The position numbers and the translations under genes were made by a program. This document shows, piece by piece, positions 16,179-25,000 of a DNA stretch of 31,212 bases; the stretch's first letter is position 1, and the number at the start of each line of letters is the position of its first letter. The notes beneath the pieces are model-generated. The model was not told where the DNA came from. It saw only the letters and a list, made by a program, of their open reading frames with translations, and did no database searches. The DNA comes from DASUBV01 sp035763085 (GTDB taxonomy: Bacteria; Actinomycetota; Actinomycetes; Streptosporangiales; Streptosporangiaceae). The stretch lies in NCBI GenBank assembly GCA_035763085.1, contig DASUBV010000178.1, positions 1 through 31,212 on the forward strand. The letters are read 5' to 3'.

Positions 16179-16895
16179 ATGCCTGCAGGGATCACCGGGG
16201 AGATGGCCAGCGCACTGGCCAGGGACCGGTCGGGACTCGTGCACGCCAGCACGGCCGACCGGGTCACCGAGCTGCTGCGCACGCACATCATGGAAGGCCT
16301 GTTCCCGCCGGGTACCCGGCTGTCGGAAGAGGTCATCGGGCAGGCGCTCGGGGTGTCGCGCAACACGCTGCGCGAGGCCTTCCGGCTGCTGTGCCATGAG
16401 CGGCTGGCCGTGCACCAGATGAACCGCGGCATCTTCGTGCCGGTGCTGTCCCGGGCGGACGTCACCGACATCTACGCGCTGCGGCGGCTGGTCGAGGGCG
16501 GCGCGGCCCGGCTGGCCGGGTCGGCGGCGATGACCGCGCGGCTGGCGGTCCGGGCCGGCGTGGACGCGGCCGAGACCGCGGCGGCGGCCGGCCGGTGGTT
16601 CGAGGTCCGCACCGCCGACCTGCACTTCCACCAGGCGATCGCGGCCCTGGCGGGTAGCCCGCGGGTGGATGAGCTGATGCGCCGCGCGCTGGCCGAGCTG
16701 CGGCTGATCTTCCACGCGATGGCTGACCCGGAGCAGTTCCACGCGCCGTACCTGGGGCGCAACCGCGCCATCGCGGAGTCCATCATGCTCGGCGACGGCG
16801 AGAGCGCCGAGAAGGATCTGCTGGCCTACCTGTCCGACGCCGAGCGCCAGCTGCTGGCCGTTTACCACGTCCCGGCACCGGACGCGGCGAAGTGA
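16179..16895 (+). CDS. GntR family regulator with FCD domain
   Basis: A 238-residue regulator. The N-terminal winged helix (about 24-88) includes LSEEVIGQALGVSRNTLREA, a clear GntR HTH, and ends in the wing NRGIFVPVL. The C-terminal helical FCD domain (95-230) senses small organic acids in this family. The first FCD metal ligands appear as D147 and H151 in TADLHFHQAI, but the later histidines expected around NRAIAESI (195-202) and near LSDAERQL are absent, so metal binding may be weakened or lost. Start ATG 16179 has GGAGGGAG a few bases upstream. It overlaps pxpB by GTGA and is therefore co-translated with 5-oxoprolinase. The ligand is probably 5-oxoproline or a related peptide product. Confidence 0.9.
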   Translation: MPAGITGEMASALARDRSGLVHASTADRVTELLRTHIMEGLFPPGTRLSEEVIGQALGVSRNTLREAFRLLCHERLAVHQMNRGIFVPVLSRADVTDIYALRRLVEGGAARLAGSAAMTARLAVRAGVDAAETAAAAGRWFEVRTADLHFHQAIAALAGSPRVDELMRRALAELRLIFHAMADPEQFHAPYLGRNRAIAESIMLGDGESAEKDLLAYLSDAERQLLAVYHVPAPDAAK

Positions 16896-17509
16896 GATTC
16901 CGGCCGGCCGGGCCGGCGGCGGTGCTGGTCGAGGTGGACAGCCTGGCGCAGGTCCGGGCGCTGTACGCGCGCATCGAGGCCGAGCGGGCCGCCGGGTGGG
17001 CGGCCGGGCTGGCTGACGTGGTGCCCGCCGCCCGCACCATCCTGCTGGACGGCGTCGCGGACCGCGCCGCGCTGCAGCGGGACCTGCAGTCGTGGGAGGT
17101 CGAGCCGGACCCGCCGGCCTCCGGAGCGGTGACCGAGATCGCCTGCCGTTACGACGGGCCGGACCTGGCGGCGGTGGCCGCCCAGTGGGGCGTGCCGCCC
17201 GGCGACGTCGCCGCGGTGCACGGCGCGCTGGAGCACGAGGTGGCGTTCTGCGGGTTCTCGCCCGGCTTCCCCTACATCGCCGGCCTGGGCGGCGGGCGCG
17301 AGGTGGCACGCCGGGACAGCCCGCGCCCGGCGGTGCCGCCCGGCAGCGTCGGAGTCGGCGGCGAGTACACCGGCATCTACCCGCGGGCCTCGCCCGGCGG
17401 CTGGCAGATCATCGGCCACACTGATGCGGTGATGTGGGATCCGGCCCGCGAGCCGGCCGCGCTGCTTCAGCCGGGAGACCGGGTCCGATTCATCGACGTG
17501 GGGCCATGA
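16892..17509 (+). CDS. pxpB: 5-oxoprolinase subunit PxpB
   Basis: A 205-residue subunit of the KipI/PxpB family (allophanate hydrolase subunit 1 fold). The diagnostic stretch AFCGFSPGFPYIAGL (about 118-132) and the late motifs VPPGSVGVGG, TGIYP and SPGGWQIIGHT are conserved. Translation begins at a GTG overlapping the GntR stop (GTGA) and the gene ends in an ATGA overlap with pxpC. With PxpC and PxpA it makes the ATP-dependent 5-oxoprolinase. Slightly shorter or longer versions exist in other phyla; this length is ordinary. Confidence 0.94.
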   Translation: MRFRPAGPAAVLVEVDSLAQVRALYARIEAERAAGWAAGLADVVPAARTILLDGVADRAALQRDLQSWEVEPDPPASGAVTEIACRYDGPDLAAVAAQWGVPPGDVAAVHGALEHEVAFCGFSPGFPYIAGLGGGREVARRDSPRPAVPPGSVGVGGEYTGIYPRASPGGWQIIGHTDAVMWDPAREPAALLQPGDRVRFIDVGP

Positions 17510-18480
17510 CCGCCGGCGGCGAGCGCGCGATCCGGGTCCGCCGGCCCGGGGCGCTGACCACGATCCAGGACTGCGGCCGGCCCGGCTATGCCCACCTGGG
17601 CGTGCCGCGCTCGGGCGCGCTGGACGCGCCCGCGCATCACCGGGCCAACCGGCTGGCGGGCAACCCGCCGGGGGCGGCGGTCCTGGAGACCACGCTGACC
17701 GGGGCAGCCGTCACCGCGGAGTGCGACGTGACGGCCGCCGTGACCGGCGCGGCGGCCACGGTGACGGTCGACGGCCAGCCGACTGCCCCGGACGCCGCGA
17801 TCAGGCTGCGGGCCGGCCAGGTGCTGGACATCGGCCCGGCCCGGCCCGGCGTGCGCTGCTACGTGGCCTTCTCCGGCGGCCTGGCGGTGCCGCGGGTGCT
17901 GGGCAGCGCGTCTGCCGACCTGCTGTCCGGGCTGGGCCCGGCCCGGCTGGCGGCCGGCGACGTGCTGCCGCTGGGCCCGGCCGGCGATCACGGCCCGGCT
18001 GCGGGCCAGGCAGCTCCGGGCGAGACAGCGCCTGGCCCGGCCGGCGCTGCCCGGGCCGGCACTGCCCTGGCCGGCTGCCGCCTCGGCGAGCTGGCCGCCG
18101 CGACGCCCGGCGAGGCCGGGACCGGCACGGGCCAGCACGAGCCGGCCGCGCTGCTCATCCACCCCGGGCCGCGGCTCGACTGGCTGGCGGAGCCCGGCCT
18201 CGCGGCGCTGGCCGGCAGCCGGTGGACGGTGTCCCCGCACAGCAACCGGGTGGCGCTGCGGCTAGCCGGGGAGCCGGTGCGCCGCCGCCGCGGCGAGCTG
18301 GCCAGCGAGGGACTGGTCACCGGCGGGATCCAGGTGCCGCCCGACGGCCAGCTGGTGCTGTTCCTGGCCGATCACCCCACGACGGGCGGCTACCCGGTAG
18401 TCGCGGTGCTGGACCCGGCATCGCTGCCGGCCTGCGCCCAGGCACGCCCCGGCACGATCGTCAGCTTCCGGCTTGCCTAG
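17506..18480 (+). CDS. pxpC: 5-oxoprolinase subunit PxpC
   Basis: A 324-residue subunit of the biotin-dependent carboxyltransferase-like family (KipA/PxpC, allophanate hydrolase subunit 2 fold). Typical elements are TTIQDCGRPGYAHLGVPRSG near the N-terminus, YVAFSGGLAVPRVLGSAS (119-136), and the end block SNRVALRLAG, GELASEGLVTGGIQVPPDG and TTGGYPVVAVL. The ATG at 17506 overlaps the pxpB stop. A Gly/Ala/Pro-rich stretch of about 50 residues (160-212) is inserted between conserved blocks and looks like a surface loop rather than part of the fold. It is the last gene of the gntR-pxpBC unit. Confidence 0.94.
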   Translation: MTAGGERAIRVRRPGALTTIQDCGRPGYAHLGVPRSGALDAPAHHRANRLAGNPPGAAVLETTLTGAAVTAECDVTAAVTGAAATVTVDGQPTAPDAAIRLRAGQVLDIGPARPGVRCYVAFSGGLAVPRVLGSASADLLSGLGPARLAAGDVLPLGPAGDHGPAAGQAAPGETAPGPAGAARAGTALAGCRLGELAAATPGEAGTGTGQHEPAALLIHPGPRLDWLAEPGLAALAGSRWTVSPHSNRVALRLAGEPVRRRRGELASEGLVTGGIQVPPDGQLVLFLADHPTTGGYPVVAVLDPASLPACAQARPGTIVSFRLA

Positions 18481-18485
18481 CACCC

Positions 18486-18500
18486 GGCGCCGCGGGCGCC
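18486..18500 (+). terminator. GC-rich hairpin just after pxpC
   Basis: GGCGCC, 3-base loop, GGCGCC: a 6-bp stem 5 bases past the pxpC stop. No T-tract follows. It may help end the gntR-pxpBC transcript before the promoter at 18691. The rest of the 286-base gap holds that promoter and no gene. Confidence 0.3.
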
Positions 18501-18690
18501 CTGGCAGCTCACGCGCAGGTGCTGGCGCCGCCGGTCACGCGGATCCGGCGCTCTGCGGCGGCGCCCGCGGCTGGCGCGCGGACGGCCGTAGCGTGCGGCC
18601 CGGGCGGCCGCCGGAAACCGGGGCCCGCCCGGCGAATGTCACGAATCAGTGTCGAATCGGAAACCGCTTCTGATCTCGTGTTACATCGTC

Positions 18691-18720
18691 TTGACTCTAA
18701 TCTGATATGTGACATATTAC
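18691..18720 (+). promoter_or_regulatory. promoter of the second peptide operon with overlapping palindrome
   Basis: -35 TTGACT (18691-18696), 18-base spacer, -10 TATTAC (18715-18720), 46 bases before the ATG of the binding-protein gene. The palindrome ATATGT-G-ACATAT (18705-18717) covers the spacer and half of the -10 box and would suit a repressor dimer. This AT-rich patch stands out in a region otherwise close to 75% GC. The regulator is unknown; no regulator gene lies between it and the window end. Confidence 0.6.
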
Positions 18721-18766
18721 TCCTTGCCCGGGTCGGCCGGGACGTGGCGAAATACGGGGAGGGTGC

Positions 18767-20569
18767 ATGCTTCGTCCTCACTGGAGGGCTGCCAGCGCGG
18801 TGCTGGCGGCGACCGCTTTCCTGGCGGCCGCCTGCACGGGCACCGTCAGCACCGGCGGTTCCGGATCGGGCGGCGGCTCGTCGTCCGGCAGTCAGCCGCA
18901 TCGCGGCGGGACGCTGACGATGCTCGGCCAGAGTGACATCTTCAACCTGGACACCGTCAGCGCGTACTACACCGTGAGCAGCATGCTCGAGCGGATGTTC
19001 ACGCGGCAGCTGTTCAGCTATGGCGACCCCACGGGCTCGGCGACCCCGCCGCCGGTGGTGCCCGACATCGCCACCACGGTCCCCACCGAGGCGAACGGCG
19101 GGATCACCGACGGCGGCAAGACGCTCACCATCCACCTGCGCCAGGGCGTGAAGTGGGACACCACTCCGGCCCGGCAGGTGACGGCGGCCGACTTCGTCCG
19201 CGAGTTCAAGATGCTGTGCAACCCGTCCTCGCCGGTCGGCGCGCCCGGCTACTTCACCGGCACCATCGTCGGGATGGCGTCCTACTGCACCGGCTTCGCC
19301 AAGGCGCCGGCCACCGTCGCGGGGATCTCGTCCTACGTGAACTCGCACAATCTGCCCGGCGTGGTCGCGACGAATCCCTCGACGCTGACCTTCCACCTGC
19401 TCAGCTCGACGCCGGACTTCCTGTACATCCTGACCATGGGGTTCTGCTCGGCGCGCCCGGCGGAGTACATGAAGTACGTCCCCGACAGTGCCCAGTTCCG
19501 CCAGCACACGATTTCCGACGGCCCGTACCAGATCACCTCGTACGTGGCGGGCAAGTCGTTCACGCTGGCGCGCAACCCGGCCTGGTCGGCGGCGTCCGAC
19601 CCGCTCCGGCACGCCTACGTGAACAAGATCGACGTCACCGAGGGCCTGACCCAGGACAACGTCCAGCAGCAGCTGGTCGCGGGAACCGGGGACATGGAGT
19701 GGGACGTCGCCCCGCCGGCGCAGGACCTGCCCGGGCTGGTGTCCAGCAAGAGCCCCAACCTGGTGATCGGGCCGACGGCCAGCGGCGCGGCGTCGATCTC
19801 CCTGGGTACCTACCTCACGCTGAACCAGTACGCCGGCCCGATGAAGAACAAGCTGGTCCGCGAGGCGGTGGCCTATGCCGTCAACAAGAACGCCATCGTG
19901 CAGATCCTCGGCGGCAAGGCGATCGGCTCGACGACCGCGCAGCTGATCCTGCCCGGCAACGTGGGCTACATGCCGAACTTCAACCCGTTCCCCGACAACA
20001 ACGGGGCGGGCAACCCGGCCAAGGCCAAGCAGCTGCTGGCCCAGGCGCACCAGAGCGGTGTCACGGTGAAGCTGCTGTACTCCACCACCGACCCGATGCC
20101 GCGGGTGGCGCAGTCGCTGCAGTCCAGCCTGGACGCGGCCGGCTTCAAGGTGAAGCTGGTGTCGGCCACCCAGTCGGACTTCTACGGCAAGTACCTGGAG
20201 AACCCGACGACGGCCAAGCGGGACGTGTGGGACCTCGCGCCGCCGGGCTGGATCCCGGACTGGTTCGGCAACAACGGCCGGTCGACGGTCGTGCCGCTGC
20301 TGACTCAGCCGGGTCCGGGCTCGAATGACTTCGGCGGGTACACCAGCAGCACTGTCCAGAAGTTCATCGACAACGCCCTGGCGGCCCCGAACGCCGCGGC
20401 GGCGAACACCGCCTGGCAGCAGGCCGACGCGGCAGCCATGAAGGACGCGGCCCTGGTCCCGGTCAACGTCCAGAAGTGGCCGATCTTCCACTCCTCGGCG
20501 GTGCACGGCTGCAACTTCTTCTGGTTCGGCCTGAACTGTGACCCGACGAACGTGTGGCTGAGCAAGTGA
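18767..20569 (+). CDS. peptide-binding lipoprotein of the second importer (SBP family 5)
   Basis: A 600-residue extracytoplasmic binding protein. The signal peptide ends with the lipobox FLAAAC (acylated C23), followed by a Gly/Ser-rich tether to about residue 45. SBP_bac_5 hallmarks include RGGTLTMLGQSDIFNLD, TIHLRQGVKWDTT with TAADFVREFK, SDGPYQITSYVAGKSFTLAR and KLVREAVAYAVNKNAIV. It differs widely from the first binding protein, so it was not produced by a recent local duplication. The ATG at 18767 follows GGGGAGGG. It is the first gene of a plus-strand operon with an M24 peptidase, a fused ABC unit, a DppB permease and an S9 peptidase. Proline-containing peptides are the likely cargo, by inference. 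Confidence 0.93.
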   Translation: MLRPHWRAASAVLAATAFLAAACTGTVSTGGSGSGGGSSSGSQPHRGGTLTMLGQSDIFNLDTVSAYYTVSSMLERMFTRQLFSYGDPTGSATPPPVVPDIATTVPTEANGGITDGGKTLTIHLRQGVKWDTTPARQVTAADFVREFKMLCNPSSPVGAPGYFTGTIVGMASYCTGFAKAPATVAGISSYVNSHNLPGVVATNPSTLTFHLLSSTPDFLYILTMGFCSARPAEYMKYVPDSAQFRQHTISDGPYQITSYVAGKSFTLARNPAWSAASDPLRHAYVNKIDVTEGLTQDNVQQQLVAGTGDMEWDVAPPAQDLPGLVSSKSPNLVIGPTASGAASISLGTYLTLNQYAGPMKNKLVREAVAYAVNKNAIVQILGGKAIGSTTAQLILPGNVGYMPNFNPFPDNNGAGNPAKAKQLLAQAHQSGVTVKLLYSTTDPMPRVAQSLQSSLDAAGFKVKLVSATQSDFYGKYLENPTTAKRDVWDLAPPGWIPDWFGNNGRSTVVPLLTQPGPGSNDFGGYTSSTVQKFIDNALAAPNAAAANTAWQQADAAAMKDAALVPVNVQKWPIFHSSAVHGCNFFWFGLNCDPTNVWLSK

Positions 20570-22059
20570 CCGAGACGGTCACCCGGCCGGCGGAGCCCGA
20601 GGGCTCCGCCGGCCCTGCCGACGGCATCCCTGACCACCTCCGGCCGGGCGAGTTCAGCGACCCCTACTCCGAGCGCCTCACCGAGTTCATGAAGTCGGGC
20701 TGGGGCGTGCAGGAGGAGATCCCGCTGCCGCCCGCCCCGGCCGCGCAGCGGCTGGCCGCCCGGCGCGACCAGCTGCGCGCCCGGCTCCCCGGCGGGCTCC
20801 CGGCCGTCGTGCCGGCGGGCCTGGCCGCCCGCCGCAACGATGACCAGTCCTACCCGTTCCGGGCGGGCAGCGACTACGTGTGGCTGACCGGCGACCAGAC
20901 CCCCGGCGGCGTGCTGCTGGTCGACCCGGGCTCGGCGGCCGGCGACGTGCTGTTCCTGGTCCCGCCGTCCGGCCGCGAGGACGGCGAGTTCTACCGCGAC
21001 TCGGCGGCCGGCGAGCTGTGGGTGGGCGGCCGGCCGTCGCTGGAGGCCCGCGCCGCGGCGCTGGGCATCACCTGCCGTCCGCTGGCCGGGCTGCCTGCCG
21101 CGCTGGCCGCGCTCGGCCGGTCGGTGGTCACCCGCGGCTTCGACGCCGGCGTCGAGCAGGAGCTGGCCGCGGCGGGCCCGGAGCAGGACGCCGAGCTGAC
21201 GGCGATCCTGAACGAGCTGCGGCTGGTCAAGGACGAGTGGGAGGTCGCCCAGCTGCGTGCCGCGGTGGACGCCAGCATGGCCGGCTTCTGCGACGTGGCC
21301 GCGCTGCTGCGCGGCCCCGGCGGCCTGGCCGGGCTCACCGAGCGGCACGTCGAGGCAGCGTTCGGCAGCCGGGCCCGGCTGCTCGGGAACGGCTGCGGCT
21401 ACCACATCATCGCCGGGGCGGGCCCGCACGCCACGACCCTGCACTGGAACCGCAACGACGGCCCGCTGCGCGACGGAGACCTGCTGCTGCTGGACGCCGG
21501 CGCGGAGACACATTCGCTGTACACCGCCGACGTGACCCGGACAATCCCGCTGAGCGGGCGGTTCACCAGCCTGCAGCGCCAGGTGTATGAGATCGTCCTG
21601 GCCGCCCAGGAGGCGGGGCTGGCCGAGCTGCGGCCCGGCGCCGACTTCAGGGCCTTCTACCCGGCCTGCGCGCGGGTGCTGGCCGAGGGCCTGGAGGCGC
21701 TCGGCGTGCTGCCGGTCAGCGCCGCGGAGTCGCTGCAGCCCGACTGCGGGCTGCACCGGCGCTGGACGCTGCACTCACCGGGCCACATGCTCGGCCTGGA
21801 CGTGCACGACTGCTCGAAGGCCCGCGCGTCCCGGTACCTGGGCGGGCCGCTGGCCGCCGGCCAGGTGCTGACCGTCGAGCCGGGGCTGTACTTCCAGGCC
21901 AGCGACGAGCTGATCCCGGCCGGGCTGCGCGGGCTCGGCATCCGCATCGAGGACGACGTGCTCATCACCGCCGACGGCTGCGAGCTGCTGTCGGGCGCGC
22001 TGCCGCGTGACCCGGAGGCAATCGAGGCCTGGTGCGCGGCGGCCGGAAGGATGGGCTAG
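20566..22059 (+). CDS. M24 family metallopeptidase, aminopeptidase P-like
   Basis: A 497-residue pita-bread-fold peptidase. The N-terminal creatinase/prolidase-like domain (about 65-215) contains QSYPFRAGSDYVWLTGDQTPGG, as in aminopeptidase P. The catalytic domain has all five metal ligands: D310 in LLLDAGAE, D322 in YTADVTRT, H407 in HSPGHMLGLDVHD, E438 in TVEPGLYF and E462 in IRIEDDV. Aminopeptidase P removes the first residue from X-Pro peptides. I use the GTG at 20566, which forms a GTGA overlap with the binding-protein stop; a GTG at 20554 is also in frame. Its place in the importer operon suggests it trims imported X-Pro peptides in the cytoplasm. Confidence 0.92.
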   Translation: MTETVTRPAEPEGSAGPADGIPDHLRPGEFSDPYSERLTEFMKSGWGVQEEIPLPPAPAAQRLAARRDQLRARLPGGLPAVVPAGLAARRNDDQSYPFRAGSDYVWLTGDQTPGGVLLVDPGSAAGDVLFLVPPSGREDGEFYRDSAAGELWVGGRPSLEARAAALGITCRPLAGLPAALAALGRSVVTRGFDAGVEQELAAAGPEQDAELTAILNELRLVKDEWEVAQLRAAVDASMAGFCDVAALLRGPGGLAGLTERHVEAAFGSRARLLGNGCGYHIIAGAGPHATTLHWNRNDGPLRDGDLLLLDAGAETHSLYTADVTRTIPLSGRFTSLQRQVYEIVLAAQEAGLAELRPGADFRAFYPACARVLAEGLEALGVLPVSAAESLQPDCGLHRRWTLHSPGHMLGLDVHDCSKARASRYLGGPLAAGQVLTVEPGLYFQASDELIPAGLRGLGIRIEDDVLITADGCELLSGALPRDPEAIEAWCAAAGRMG

Positions 22060-22061
22060 CG

Positions 22062-25000
22062 GTGGCGGGAGCCGCCGCCGCGCCCGGCACCGCCGATGTG
22101 CTGCTGGACGTGCAGGACCTGCACGTCCGCTTCGACACCGCCGACGGCATCGTGCACGCTGTGCGCGGCGCCAGCTTCCAGGTGCCGCGCGGCCAGACCC
22201 TGGGCATCGTGGGGGAGTCCGGGTCGGGCAAGAGCGTGTCCGCGCAGGCCCTGATCGGCCTGGTGCCCGGCGCGGACGTCACCGGGCAGGCCTGGTTCGA
22301 GGGCCGGGACCTGCTGGCCATGACCGGCCAGCAGCTGCGCGACATCCGCGGCAAGCGGATCAGCATGGTCTTCCAGGACCCGCTGACCAGCCTGCACCCG
22401 CTGCACAAGCTGGGCTGGCAGCTGACCGAGGCGATGCGCGCGCACGGCAGCGTCAGCCGCCAGGCCGCCACCCGCCGGGCCATCGACCTGCTCGGCCTGG
22501 TCGGCATCCCGCGGCCGGCCGAGCGGATCGATGACTACCCGCACCAGTTCTCCGGCGGCATGCGGCAGCGGGTGATGATCGCGATGGCGCTGGCCCTGGA
22601 GCCCGCGCTGATCATCGCCGACGAGCCGACCACCGCCCTGGACGCGACGGTCCAGGCTCAGGTGCTCGAGCTGCTGGTCCGGCTGCAGGGCGAGCTGGGC
22701 ATGTCGCTGGTGCTGATCACCCACGACCTGGGCGTGGTCGCCGACCTGGCCGACGAGGTCATGGTCATATACAGCGGCCAGCCGGTCGAGCAGGCCGACC
22801 GCCGCACCGCCTACTACCACGCCCACCACCCCTACACCCGCGGCCTGCTGGAGTCGATCCCGGTGGCCGGCGACACCGGGCGGCTGCGGCCCATCCCGGG
22901 GCAGCCGCCCAGCATGCTGCAGACCCTGCCGGGCTGCTCGTTCCAGCCGCGCTGCCGGTTCGCGCTGGACCGCTGCGCCACCGACGCGCCGCCGCTGCGC
23001 CCCATCGGCGACATCCCCGGCCACCGGTCGGCCTGCTGGCTGCCCGACTCGGTGGCCGGCCAGGTCGCCCGCCGCGTCCCGGTGGCCGCGGCCCCCGCCG
23101 GGCCGTCTGCGGCGCCCGCCCCGGACGGGGCGCCGCTGCTGGAGCTGACCGGCATCGTCAAGCACTTCCCGGTGCGCAGCTCGTCGCTGCTGTCGCGCGA
23201 GCGCCGGGTCGTGCACGCGGTGGACGGCGTCAGCCTGCAGATCGGTGACGGCGAGACGCTCGGGCTGGTCGGCGAGACCGGCTGCGGCAAGTCCACCCTG
23301 GCCCGCACCATCGCCCGGCTGCAGCCGGCTACCGAGGGGCGGGTCCGCTTCGCCGGCCGGGATATCACCGAGCTGCGCGCCGCCGACCTCAAGGCCGTGC
23401 GCCGCGAGGTCCAGATGGTCTTCCAGGACCCGTACGGCTCGCTGAACCCGCGCCGCCGGGTCGGCGCCATCGTCGGCGAGCCGCTGGCGGTGCACGGCCT
23501 GGCCGGCGGCGCCGCCCGGCGCGAGCGGGTCCAGGAGCTGATGTCCCTGGTCGGCCTCAACCCCGAGCACTACAACCGGTACCCGGCCGAGTTCTCCGGC
23601 GGGCAGCGGCAGCGGGTCGGCATCGCCCGGGCGCTGGCGGTGAACCCGAAGCTGCTGATCTGCGACGAGCCGGTCTCGGCCCTGGACGTGTCGGTGCAGG
23701 CGCAGGTCATCAACCTGCTCAGGGACCTGCAGGCGCAGCTGGACCTGACCTGCATCTTCATCTCCCATGACCTGGGCGTCGTCGAGCACGTCAGCGACCG
23801 CGTCGCGGTGATGTACCTGGGCAAGATCGTCGAGCTGGCGCCGGCCGGCACGCTGTACCGCGAGCCGCGCCACCCGTACGCCGCGGCGCTGCTGTCGGCC
23901 GCCTCGGTCACCGACCCCGACCTGGCCCGCGAGCGCCGCCGGCTCACCATCGAGGGCGACATCCCCTCGCCGGTCGACCCGCCGGCCGGCTGCCGGTTCC
24001 ACCCGCGCTGCCCGCGCGCCCGGGACGTGTGCCGGGCCGCCGAGCCGCCGCTGGTGCCCGCGCCCGGCGACGAGGCGCACCTGACCGCCTGCCATTTCCC
24101 CATCGAGACTCCCGCTGTCCCCGACGGCGCCCGGCCGCTGACGCTGGTCGCCGCCGACGGCGGGGCCGGGCCTGCCGCCGGGGGGGCCAGCGGTGTTCCC
24201 GGCACCGCAGCCGCCGCGGCGGCAGGCACCGGGCAGCCAGCAGCAGGACCGGACGCTGCGGCTGATGCTGGCACCGGCAGCCCGGCCGGGCCCGGCGAGA
24301 CCGCTGCGGCCGCATCAGGCCCGGCCGCTCCCGGCAGCGGCGGGATCGAGGGCCGCAGCCAGTGGCGGCTGGCCTGGGACCGGCTGCGGCACGACCGGAT
24401 GGCGGTGGCCTCGGCCGCGTTCATCACGCTGCTCATCCTGCTGGCCATCTTCGCCCCGGTGGTCGCGCACCTGGTCGGGCACGGCGTGAACCAGCAGAAC
24501 GACACCGCCGGGCTGACCGCCGCGGGGCTGCCCCGGCCGCCCAGCTCGGCCTACTGGTTCGGCACCGACGACCTGGGCCGTGACGTGTTCGTGCGGACCC
24601 TCTACGGAGCCCGGATCTCACTGGTCGTCGGGGTGTTCTCCAGCGTCAGCGCGGTCATCATCGGCACCACCATCGGCCTGCTGGCCGGCTTCCTCGGCGG
24701 GCTGGCCGACTCGGTGCTGTCCCGGCTGATGGACCTGGTCCTGTCGTTCCCGTTCCTGCTGGCCGCCATCGCGCTGGTCTCGGTGGTGGGCCCCAGCCTG
24801 ACGGTCATCATCGTGGTCATCGCGCTGTTCTCCTGGGCCGCGGTCGGCCGCATCGTGCGCGGCCTGGCCATGTCCATCAAGGAGAAGGAGTACACCGAGG
24901 CGGCCCGGGCCGGCGGCGCGGGGAACCTGCGGATCATGTTCGTGGAGGTGCTGCCGAACCTGTCCGCGCCGCTGATCGTGTACACCACGCTGCTGATCCC

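Noticed and set aside
18509..20506. 665-codon open frame on the minus strand opposite the second binding-protein gene
   Set aside because: Composition is dominated by Arg, Gly, Val and His without domains or hydrophobic pattern. It is the mirror of a clear SBP lipoprotein gene and arises from GC-biased third positions.
22056..24095. 679-codon minus-strand frame opposite the fused ABC gene
   Set aside because: No recognisable motif; the plus strand carries two complete ATPase motif sets, and the antisense frame is a by-product of codon bias.
24339..24353. Protease-like site IEGR in the linker of the fused transporter
   Set aside because: It matches the factor Xa recognition sequence only by coincidence; bacteria have no such processing, so no meaning is attached.
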